From Blakeslea trispora (taxonomy: Eukaryota > Mucoromycota > Mucoromycetes > Mucorales > Choanephoraceae), in assembly GCA_025331445.1 (NCBI GenBank), contig JAIWNE010000038.1:62001-126000 (forward strand): a stretch of 64,000 nt of DNA, read 5' to 3'. The translations under genes and the position numbers were made by a program. Of the stretch, positions 1 to 9,336 are shown piece after piece; the stretch's first letter is position 1, and every line of letters begins with the position of its first letter. Below the pieces are notes generated by a model. That model was not told the DNA's origin. It saw only the letters and a list, made by a program, of their open reading frames with translations, and made no database searches.

Positions 1-10
1 ATACCTTAAA

Positions 11-844
11 ATGAGTGTAAGTGTTATGATAGACGTTTGGATTTGTGATGAAGTTATTCTTAAACTATCTTATTTGTGATTCTTTTTTTAGGATCGCAAA
101 CTTTCTGCTCTTCAATCGCGTATGTTTCAAGCAAAAGCTGTAAGAAAGTTAAGGTAAGTGTACACAGATGATACATATTGCCTCTCATATAAACTTGAAG
201 CAACTCAGCTTCGAACAAATAGGAAAGGAACTTGGATGTGATGAAGTATATGTGGCATCCATCTTTTATGGACAGGTACATCAAGCAACCTTACAAAGCT
301 AGTGCATCAAAAACTGACTTGAGTTTGCAAACATAGGCAAAGCCTACAGACAAAGAATTACAAGCATTGTCAGAAATACTCAATGTTCCAACACAGCACT
401 TGATGGAGGAGATGGGTGCACACTATTTCCCTACAAGAGGAGGGTAAGTATGCGTTTGAAGAAAAAGAGATACCTACGATCTACAAAACTGTTGAAACTT
501 ATGTTGTGGTACAGCTTGATGGATTTACCTCCACAAGACCCTACCCTTTACCGACTTGTAGAAATCATTCAAGTGTTTGGTTACCCTCTTAAAGCTGTCA
601 TTCACGAAAAGGTTTGTGCAAAGGCTACGTACATGGTTCGATATATTTACTATGTTATTACAGTTTGGGGATGGCATCATGTCGGCTGTTGACTTTAAAG
701 CACACGTAGATAAAGTAAGTTTTTGATATAGGAGCCATGAAGCACGGTCTAAACAACTCATTTGTTTAGGTTGAGGATCCTAATGGCGATCGAGTCAAAA
801 TTACCTTGGATGGCAAGTTTTTACCTTACAGAAAGAGCTGGTAG
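11..844 (+). CDS. cynS: Cyanate hydratase (cyanase)
   Basis: Cyanase converts cyanate plus bicarbonate to ammonia and CO2 and is a soluble decamer. Seven exons give a 154-residue product, the family's normal length: 11-16, 92-153, 209-275, 337-443, 515-611, 664-714 and 770-844. All introns are GT-AG and the exon sum (465 nt) keeps one frame. The N-terminal helical part (KLSFEQIGKELG, then VASIFYGQ) matches the DNA-binding-like fold of the family. The catalytic domain shows LYRLVEI, which supplies the conserved Arg and Glu, and GDGIMSAVDF, which supplies the catalytic Ser. The end VKITLDGKFLPY is the conserved C-terminal strand. The first coding exon holds only two codons (ATG AGT), so the start depends on a 75-nt intron; an upstream start cannot be excluded because the window begins 10 bases earlier. 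The identification is secure from motif order and length. Confidence 0.93.
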
Positions 845-1741
845 AAGAATTCAAAATGAATAAAAACAAAAGTTTGAGTTTAAAACAGCATTACGTAATG
901 CCAAATTTGGAAATATGACAAGTTACACAAGCTACATTGTATTTAGAACATTTTTAAGGAATGGAATCGTTCAAAAAATAAACAATAAATCAAACGGAAT
1001 ACTAGAGAAATAGTGTCTAAAAAATAACAGTAAACTGTAGGATATATTGTGTCTTAAGAAAAATTAATTGTATTGAGGAATAGCAAGGTGATTAGTAACA
1101 AACATTGAATATTGTTAAATGTGTATGAAGCTTACCGGATAGTGAGGATTTTTGCATCCCCACCACTTGTGCACCCAGGACCATGGTGGTGACGGAGAAG
1201 GAAATTTATGACAAAAAAAAAGAGAAATCTTACAAAGACATAACCCAAACGAGACTTGGTAACAAATAACATGTAGACCAGCGTCAGACAGTGATAGGCC
1301 TAGCTTGATAGATGTTTTGCGACATATCGGTATCCGCATTCATCAATCACCAAACAAAGTCATCAAAAGGTAACAGGAACGAGGTATGGTGTCATTATTG
1401 ACGCAGACTTCTCCGGATAATAGTTTTTCATTCATTGAGAATTCAAAGATGCTAAATGTTGCCTTTGTAGCCCCCAGATTAAGGCGCCTCTTCAGTTAGA
1501 CTCAGATATTGCTCAACTCGTATGACACAGCTTATGCAATCAATCCTTCGTATTGCTGTTTCTGAGCCAAATCGACTATCAAATTAGCGAAGCCTTTTTT
1601 GTCAGCAAGAAATGACTCCCATGATTTCCGAATTGTTTGATCCAATGCGCTAAAGGGCTATATTATTTTGTACAAAGTAGATTTTTAAATATATTTATTG
1701 AAAGATTACAAATAATGGGGGGATGGAGAGTTTATACAGAT
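845..1741. other. Intergenic region without a recognisable gene
   Basis: About 900 bp separate the cyanase stop from the stop of the malate dehydrogenase gene, so this is a convergent interval. I see no continuous coding frame with splice support and no tRNA. A short imperfect palindrome (CCACCA...TGGTGG) lies at about 1160-1190. Confidence 0.5.
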
Positions 1742-2875
1742 TTATTGAACGAAAGAGTTACCCTTGGTAATGTTCTTCTTCAATTCAGGGACAGCAGCAG
1801 CGATGAGTTCCTTTTCGTAATCAGAGATTTCACCGAGACCGTGGATCTTTTCAACACCTTCGGGACCGAGTTCGATGTTGGTAGAGAAGTATTCGACACC
1901 TTCAGAGGCAAAGACATCAGACTTGACGAAAGAGGGTTCAACAACACCCTTCTTGCCACCAACGGTAGCTTCCAAGACAGAGTTAGCCATACGAGCACCA
2001 GCGTAGGCCATGGAGAGAGTGGCAGAACCAGTACCGTTCTTGGCCTTAACAACTTCGTCACCACCGAATTGGATACGGTGAGTCAAGGCATCAAGTTCTT
2101 CCTTGGTGAATTCAATACCGGTTTGAGAAAGGAGAGGGACAATGGTGACACCAGAGTGACCACCGACAACGGTAACGTTGACATCCTTGGGGTCGAGGTT
2201 CTTGACTTCAGCAACGAAGCGAGAAGCACGAACAACATCGAGGGTGGTGACACCGTAAAGACGCTTGGCATTGAAAACACCAGCCTTCTTCAAGGTTTCA
2301 GCAAAGATGGGGACAGTGGAGTTGACAGGGTTGGAGATGATGAGGAAGTGAGCATCAGGACAGTACCTATAATTGAAGGGATTGGTGTCAGATATATCAT
2401 TCTATGCAATTTGTATCCCTTATCACTTCAACTCTTGTTTTCTCTCTCTTATTCCCCCTTTTTTAATTAAATGAATAGAAACTTACTTGGCAGCAGCAGT
2501 GGCAAGGTCACGAACAATGGAGGCGTTGGTGTTGAACAAATCGTCACGGGTCATACCAGGCTTACGGGGAACACCAGCGGGAATGACAACAACGTGAGCA
2601 CCTTCAAGAGCAGCCTTCAAACCTTCGTTTTCGGGAGTGTGACCGGTGACCTTAGAGTTAGTGTTGATGTGGCTAAGATCAGCGGCAACACCAGGAGTGT
2701 TGACAATATCGTAGAGGGAAAGGTGGGTGACGTGAGGGTTTTCCTTCAACAACAAAGACAAAGGTTGACCGATACCACCAGCGGCACCAAGAACAGCAAC
2801 CTTGGAGAGGTTAGCAGCAGAGGTAGAGAAAGCGCGCTTGGCAGCAACAGACTTGAAGAGACGAGAAGCCAACAT
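1742..2875 (-). CDS. MDH1: Malate dehydrogenase, mitochondrial
   Basis: NAD-dependent malate dehydrogenase of the TCA cycle, interconverting malate and oxaloacetate in the mitochondrial matrix. Two exons on the minus strand, 2875-2487 and 2366-1742, are joined by a 120-nt GT-AG intron and give 337 residues. The first ~25 residues ([19 protein letters not shown]) are Arg/Ser-rich with no acidic residues, a matrix-targeting peptide. Next comes the Rossmann motif [11 protein letters not shown], then [16 protein letters not shown] with the substrate-binding arginines, and after the intron [11 protein letters not shown]. The active-site histidine is in [13 protein letters not shown]. The end [14 protein letters not shown] is typical. 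Upstream is a G-run (about 2952-2958), perhaps part of the promoter. Its 5' end is 166 bp from the stop of the next minus-strand gene. Confidence 0.96.
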
Positions 2876-3041
2876 TGTTAATGAATAAAGAATGAAAAAG
2901 AAAAACAGAAAAAAAACGCGGGGTCACTTGGAACACTGCACTTTTAAACAACCCGGGGGGGTTTAGTATTATTCATGAATTCAGTCACAGTTCTCCACAA
3001 TATTTAGCCGAGCATGATTTCAGGGGGCGGTTTATTTATCA

Positions 3042-4641
3042 TTACACAAGTAAATCGGTTGTAATCTGTTTGCTTACTGCATTATCTGATTTCAATGTTC
3101 GGATAGAAGACAACTGAGATTTTTGAATGATCGATTTTAGAATCTCACCAGAAAGAGGCTTGTTTCCTCTCTTTTGAAGATTAGCAATCAAAGTACCTAC
3201 AAAGCTACAATAAAATAAAAAGTCAGGATATGAACGTGATAGAAATATATCAACCTAACCAATCACCAGCTCCAGTAACGCTTTTGATTTCATGTTCTTG
3301 GATAAATTCTGGGGAAAAATATTCAATGACAGCATTTTTGCTGACAAAAAGACAACCTTCTTCACCTAATTTGGTCAATATATTAGGAATATATTGTGAC
3401 AAGAAAATAGCATAAGGTGCTACAGTTTCAACTGATCTAGGCACATCTAAATACGTTGTAGAAAAAAAAAGGGACTGGTTAATGCAAACTCGTTCTGTTC
3501 TTTCCCTTAATTAAACTGTACTTTTCAGTTGGTTTAACAAAGATGTATCCACTCGGCCTACTTTTAATGAAGGATCAGATCTTATTTGATCACACATTGC
3601 CTCAAGCTCGAATTGATTCGGTGTTGTGTATTGAACGGAACGTGCTTGCATGGTTTTGCTTCTTTGAAATAGTTTAAGAGACTTGGGTACAGAGGTTGGT
3701 TCAAACAGGGCTATGATTTAGAACGTAAGTGATGTGTGAAAGCCATTTATTTTTTTACACAGATATGCCTTACCTGGAATGGATAGAGATGCACAAGTAG
3801 TTGCAATGCTTTCCATCAAAGTTGAGGTAATATTACCATCAAAGCAAACAAAATCTGGCCTTTCGCTTTGCATAACAGAAGTAACCTGAAGTTATTCTTT
3901 CTTTTGTAAGCAAAGCTCATTATCATTATTCCTACAATCATTACCGTTGAAGCATCCAAAGAATCGAATATGTTCATATCAGCAACAGCTGCAACTAATT
4001 GTCCATCATTTGAGTGAAGTGCGTTGTAAACCTATGGATAGATTTTTTTAGAGAAAACCTTTGCTCCTATCTATGTGTTTACTGAGGGTTGAATCGTTAC
4101 TGCTGTGGGTTGATCTTTTAACGTCTGAATATATTCAGTTGTCTTGATAGCAAAAAATTAGCTCAAGCCAAGATTTCTATGACAAATAAACGTACCATGC
4201 CAATAGCTTTCATGCCTTGTTTCACAGATTCTCCAGCCAAATCATCACCAACTACCGATACAAGCTTAACATTTTTAGCACCTGTTCTCCAAGCTGCCTC
4301 AGCGACGTTTCTGCCAACACCACCCAAACTTTGAGTGACATGACCTGGTGTTGAAGTGTGTAAGATGGAAGTGCCTACGGTCTTTCCAACTGTTGCAGTT
4401 ATGTCAAGTGCTATACCACCTATCACAAGTAACTAAGAAGAGCGAGAAAAAGATAAGCATCATTAAAAGGAAAGAGGTTGGACTACGTCAACTAACAGAC
4501 ATAATAAGCGTGTTTAAGGTTTTGCATTTAATTTCATAAACACTTATCTCAGAGAGCTTAAAAGTTAAACGGTCACGCCATCACATCGATCTGGCCCTTA
4601 GTCATGCGTGTAACTCGCTTTGATCTATGAATATCAGCCAT
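3042..4641 (-). CDS. PfkB-family carbohydrate kinase, pseudouridine-kinase-like
   Basis: Predicted ATP-dependent sugar or nucleoside kinase of the ribokinase superfamily. About seven exons lie on the minus strand between 4434 and 3042, separated by 50-90-nt introns. The N-terminal core LLVIGGIALDIT and the glycine motif SLGGVGRNVAEAAWR match the substrate-binding half. Other matches are LVAAVADMNIFDSL, RPDFVCFDGN, and VTGAGD followed after an intron by CFVGTLIANL, which is the anion-hole and catalytic-Asp signature (D in GAGD). In many fungi this kinase is fused behind a pseudouridine-5'-phosphate glycosidase domain, and no such domain is visible upstream. The first exon is uncertain: the frame is stopped directly upstream of 4434, which sits next to an acceptor AG. 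A short exon MADIHRSKR with ATG at 4641-4639 and a GT donor would give a phase-0 join and is my proposed start. The family is confident, the substrate inferred, the start weak. Confidence 0.78.
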
Positions 4642-5415
4642 TAGCGTTCACTTAGTGTGCAAGTTTAATCCTATTGTTTTCTTGAGTTTTCTCTGGCCCA
4701 AAAAAAAAAAGAAGAAGAAAGACACAGTGAGAACGGTGTCTTGACTTTGAGAAGCTATGAGTTGGTTTTAGATTTTATTTACTATGTTTTCTTTAGAAAA
4801 AGAGCAACCAAGATCAGTCATGTTCATAAACAAAAGATTTCTCGGTTAAAATGCAATGAATATAAGAGAATTCCTTTCTGGTTTTTTTTTTTTATAAAGC
4901 AGATCCATGCCAAATGTTTCACTCAAATCCATTTTTTTCGTTTACTAGAGGAAGAATCTATAGTAACTTAAGAACAAGAGCCTTTAAATTGTGATATTTG
5001 TATACACAGCATCTTCATTTCTTGTATAACAGTTACAAATGATAAAAAAAAAGAAATGTGTTTGGGTAAAGCACTTGTCATTTGTTTTTAACGTCTCTTT
5101 TCCAGACCAAATGTTGTGAAAACGAAGGTTAAGAAACTATTTATCTACCTCCCTATTCCCCCGAATTAGATCTCATTGAACCAATTTGGACATTTAATTA
5201 AAAGGAGATGAAAAAAAATGGTAGACTTATCATAGGAAGCAAAATCTACTAGCAGAATGATTGATTTGCTTCAATGGTTTTCTTTATCGCTCTTACAATA
5301 CACTCTGGAGGATTGACCGCTATAAATCAATTTCGGAAAATTATTGGCTCATAAGAAGAATAAAATGCACTTGTCATTATCAATGGATGCCTACCTGCCA
5401 ATTAAATGATCAATT
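4642..5415. other. Intergenic region upstream of the mariner-like element
   Basis: AT-rich DNA with several A/T homopolymers and no coding frame supported by motifs. It probably holds the promoter of the PfkB-type gene at its left side. Nothing else is recognisable. Confidence 0.45.
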
Positions 5416-5417
5416 TA

Positions 5418-5442
5418 CACCTTTTTCGGAAATAGATTGCAC
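5418..5442 (+). repeat. Left terminal inverted repeat of mariner-type element
   Basis: Starts CACCTTTTTCGGAAATAG and follows a TA dinucleotide. It is the reverse complement of 6831-6855 apart from one base. Confidence 0.85.
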
Positions 5443-5525
5443 GCTTGAAGAAAAGACATTGCACATTTCTTCAAAATAGATTGCATAAATGTGCAATCTC
5501 AAAGAGGTTCTTTATTCAAGCATAC

Positions 5526-6802
5526 TTATAATTTAGAGTTAGAGTATCGACAGAAGCCACGAAGATCTTCCAAATAGACACTGTTGCAAGCATCAACTAT
5601 TCTTGAAGTCAAAGTCTCCTCCTTCAGCAACTTCTCTCTCTTCACTTTACTCTTAACCACAGACCAGAACTGCTCAATTGGATTAAGCTCAGGGGAATAA
5701 GGTGGAAGATACACGCATCCATATCCTCTACTAACAATCAGCTTCTCAATCTGGTCTGAAATATGGATAGGAGCATTGTCCATAATAAGGTAATGCCCTT
5801 TGAATTGCTCATGTCGATCAAGTACATCCAATGTATCAGAAATGAAATTGGAATAATGACCAAGAACAGTTCCTACTGTCTTTTTTGCCTTTGGCTCACC
5901 TGTGACCTTTCTTTTCTTTGAGCTTTCTTGATAGGGTACTCTAACCTTCATGTTAATAACACCCCTGCGACGATATGGCTCCCCCAAAACAGTGATTGTT
6001 CTAGCTCTCGTCTTTGGCTGAATAACAGTAGCTCGAGTACCCTTAGTTGACCAGGCCATAGTACGGCTCAAGTTGATATGGAAAGCAGACTCGTCAATGA
6101 AAACACAGTTGCTCATGAAGTTGATGTCTGTTTGTATCAAATTGGTTTGCCCATTGAAAGCGTGCTTCAATGCTGCGAGGAGAGAATTTCTTTCTTAAGG
6201 TTCAAAGTGGGCTTTCTTAATTGTAAGAGCATAGTCATTGACCATAAAATCATGGACAGCAGTTTTTGCAATCTAGAGTCCTTCAAATTGGCCGGCGAGG
6301 CTTTCCATTGCTTCATTTTACAGTGGCTCTAGGGTTTTTGCTGTATTTCTGGAGCAAGAAACCTTTGTGCTCCTCATTGAGAATTTTTGGTCGCCCAACT
6401 TTCTTCTTCTTGAGCTAGCTCAGGTTATTCAATTCTCTTTTGAGCTGCGTCTTCCTCTTTCTTGAACCAATAGTGAGAGGTACGCTTAGGTACGTCCAAC
6501 TCTTTTGCTGCTTCAGGAACTGTATAGCCTTTAACGTAGACGAGGTGGAAAAAGCGCTCCTTTTTCTCGTCACTATGTCTGGTGTATTTGCGCTGACTAT
6601 GGCCTTGATCAGCGACAATCTCGGCTTTGACAATTTTCATTTTCTCCAATCTTTCAGGAGGCTTCAAGTCCATGTAGGTATCATAGTTGGTGACGTCCTC
6701 AAGCGGAAACTGCTCGTTATCAACTTCCATTTCAACTGGTTCATTGCCGTACTCATCAAATACACTGCCCTTTCCGTCTTCTTGAAAAAATTTGAGGTTC
6801 AT
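5526..6802 (-). pseudogene. Tc1/mariner (DDE_3-type) transposase, degenerate
   Basis: The minus-strand reading starts at 6802 with an acidic leader, then a helix-turn-helix DNA-binding region (KKERFFHLVYVKGYTVPEA, then DVPKRTSHYWFKKE). A middle part follows containing KKVGRPKILNEEHKGF and IAKTAVHDFMVNDYALTI, then the catalytic domain. Catalytic landmarks are CVFIDESAFH (first Asp), YLIMDNAPIH (second Asp) and LPPYSPELNPIEQFW (Glu about 35 residues later), typical of this superfamily. The last 214 residues (6170-5526) are open. The middle is broken: an in-frame TAG at 6417-6415, at least one frame change near the end of the N-terminal frame (about 6425-6470), another after RATVK (about 6300-6320), and two more stops (in GL*IAK and EP*ERN). 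The protein cannot be made from this copy. Confidence 0.85.
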
Positions 6803-6830
6803 TTTATATGTTTCTTGTAGTTCTGTTGGA

Positions 6831-6855
6831 GTGCAATCTATTTCCGGAAAAGGTG
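6831..6855 (-). repeat. Right terminal inverted repeat of mariner-type element
   Basis: Ends ...TTTCCGGAAAAGGTG directly before TA. It pairs with 5418-5442, with one mismatch. Confidence 0.85.
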
Positions 6856-7989
6856 TACTTTTATTGAAAATAGCTATAATTGCACTCTTCCGTTCTTTAT
6901 CATACTATAAATACCCAAAATAAATAGCTTACAGCTTTTATTATGCATTTACAAGACATGTTCCTTTTCTATTGAAGCTTGCTATTATTCTGTTGGTAAG
7001 TGTTTCTCTTTTTTTTTTCTCCCCATCAGTACTAACATTACAGTATAAACAGGGTGTCTTTTTGCAAAATCCCCCATTTTCTTTTCTTTTTTTTACTGCG
7101 TAACAAGATAAGAGGTAAGCTTATTTTTCAAAAGCAAAAGGATGGTATGTAACTTTCAATATGCTACTGGACAGCTTTACGATTCTAATGAAGCTATCGT
7201 GCCCACATCGCTATGACATAGTCTAAGTACTATACAATTACCTTGTCAGCAAGCCATTCAGTTCGAATAACGATAAAGCTAGTGAATACAGAATCTCTGA
7301 GATCTATTTCACTAATTTTTTTCTTGGATACTTCAGCTTATCTTCACTATTCTGGCCGTACTTGATTTATGCTCACTGCATTTTTTAAACTGATCATGAT
7401 TAGTGTCTAGTTTTTGCTCTATGCTTTGGCTTGTTTGCTTGTAACAAAGTATCTGTCCATCAAGGAAAAGGATCATTGTCGCCTTGAAGGGTGCGTTTCA
7501 TGTTGCCAAGCTGATCAATCTGTTCGAATGCATCTAAGGCAACATCTTAGCAAGAGGAACGGACGCTATAGCTTAAATAGCGCTAAAGAAGCACCTTGCA
7601 ATTGCATTTCTATAATCCTGATACATCTAAATAAAAAAATCTAATTTACCCATTACATCCATTTCACCTAATTATGCAATTGTATTTTGCTGATGAATAA
7701 TGACCCCAATTCGCTAGTAGATCACTTTAAATCACAAAAATTGCTCATTAAGAAGCATAGAAAGACCAATTGCGATAGGATTGCTGTCCTCATACAGCAA
7801 AAAAAAAACTACTAACTGTCACTGGCTCTGTAATTCAGATTTTAAAGGTAGTCTTCTACACCGCTTCTCATGCTTTACAAAAAGGCGTCAAAGACTTGCA
7901 GAAGTGATTCTTCAACTCCAAATTGGAGTTGCTGAAAGAAGAGTTTCAGGCGCGCGGGCTGTTTGACACCTTGAGACGGATCGTAAGCG
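6856..7989. other. Intergenic region between two dead mobile elements
   Basis: AT-rich with short open frames that show no motif or splice support. The part at about 7780-7980 is slightly richer in coding-like sequence and may be a more decayed upstream stretch of the LINE remnant that follows. I could not align it to the family by eye. Confidence 0.4.
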
Positions 7990-8960
7990 ACTTTTTTTTA
8001 GGGTCTCATGCTCCTTCCATTTGATGCAGCGTGCAAATTATCAAAGAGGCATGCGAAGCAACTAGCGCTGACACAGAATAAAATCCTGAGACAATTCTTT
8101 GGGCCCTTCAGTAAAAGATCCACTAAGGCCACATGTCATCTTTGTAAGGTGCCTTTTATGGCTTTTAGGGTCTCCAAATTTGTGACCAATTCAGTCGCTC
8201 TTCCTGACGAAAACGTTTTTAGATCCTCTTCTGCCCTTCCTCCAGCAGGCCCTGCGTTGCCAGTGGCCTACTGTTAGTTCTACTCTCGTACGCTCTACTC
8301 CGTTGACCCTAACAACTTCAAGAAGCTTAGACATCAGTTCCTTTGTGAGGCATTTGACGCTGAGCGTAGGGCTTTGTGATTAGCACAACACAATCTTTCT
8401 GTTGTCCTTCGCTTGGCATTGATTCAATCATTCAGCTACCTATAACAGTAACCGAGCGTAACCTTTTAATGCGCTGACGTTTGGATTAGCTTCTTGGAGA
8501 AAAGCCGCATCCCTGCCGTTCTGGCTTCCGTAAGATTACCAGATAACATGTCTCCTTTTGTTTCTTTCCTTATTTACGTCTACGTTTACGAAGCCAAATT
8601 AAAGATCCCCTTCTCACATATTCTGAACAAGTTCCCGCGAAAGCGCTTATTCTCTCACCGTATAAAGTAGTGCTGGCACTACATATGCCCCACAGTCATA
8701 TCATCACTGCTCTTCATCGATGATATATACCACCAGGATGCCTCTCGTTTGTACACACCTCAACTGCCTACCTCTTCTCCATCTCATTTCTCAAATGGCT
8801 AGAGAATGAGGATATTCCTTCTCCTTTCCCTCCTACCTTTCTATTACTTATTTTATTAAGGAAGTCTCTTAGCTTCATTTTTCTTATTGAACCAATTTCT
8901 GATCTGGGAGATCAAGGTTCCATCTCACCGTTTGCTCAACGAGGTCATGTGGATATGTTC
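7990..8960 (+). pseudogene. LINE (non-LTR retrotransposon) remnant, reverse transcriptase C-terminal region
   Basis: Shifting plus-strand frames together resemble the segment downstream of the reverse transcriptase in Mucorales-type LINEs. In order these are ALTQNKILRQFFGPFSKRST with ATCHLCKVPFMAFRVSKFV (about 8060-8190), then KLRHQFLCEAFDAERRAL (about 8320-8380), then GIDSIIQLPITVTERNLLMR followed by RLD and LLGEKPHPCRSGF (about 8408-8530). After that come DPLLTYS/SHILNKFPRKR (about 8605-8650) and a final piece to about 8960. The pieces are in the right order but separated by stops and frame changes, so this is an old, dead, 5'-truncated copy. No poly-A tail or target duplication could be fixed. 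The identification rests on remembered family patterns and should be tested by translated search. Confidence 0.55.
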
Positions 8961-9336
8961 AATAAATACCCGTTTTAGAAAAAAAAACTTGATTGGAGGA
9001 TCTAATTAAAATGAAATACCCTGTATGTGTAGGAAAACGTTGTTTTCTTGAGGTATTCTGGAAGTTTAATTATATAATTCATTCTACCATTTAATCAATA
9101 AATAATAAAGTGACAATGATAATTGCCGGCGTATTTTTTGAAGTTCTTTGGTGCGTCTGTTAATTGTTGAGAAAGAAAAAACCAAGGAACAAATTAGAGG
9201 CTATGGTTTTGATGTTTATGAAATCGAAAACAGAAAAGAACGATGTTACACCATGGATCAACATAACTATCCGTAGTCTACTAGATTTCAGTCTTCATTC
9301 TCCTTCCCTATTACTTCTTTGAATTACATTTTTACA
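8961..9336. other. Intergenic region, probable promoter of the following gene
   Basis: No coding signal is visible. The last ~100 bp contain pyrimidine-rich patches (TCTTCATTCTCCTTCCC) of the kind found before fungal start codons. Confidence 0.4.

Larger units (their letters stand above)
5418..6855 (-). mobile_element. Tc1/mariner-type DNA transposon, inactivated copy
   Basis: A 1438-bp element is bounded by 25-bp terminal inverted repeats that differ at one position (left 5418-5442, right 6831-6855) and flanked on both sides by TA (5416-5417 and 6856-6857), the target duplication of the Tc1/mariner/IS630 group. A single minus-strand transposase frame fills most of it. Just inside the left end is a second perfect inverted repeat, ATTGCACATTT...AAATGTGCAAT at about 5458-5500. 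The ends are well preserved while the gene is broken, so the copy is non-autonomous but could be mobilised in trans if an active relative exists. A further copy of the right end lies alone at 13023-13055. Confidence 0.85.

Noticed and set aside
1637..2881. Plus-strand frames of 277 and 136 codons opposite malate dehydrogenase
   Set aside because: They are antisense shadows of a complete, motif-confirmed MDH gene with a normal intron.
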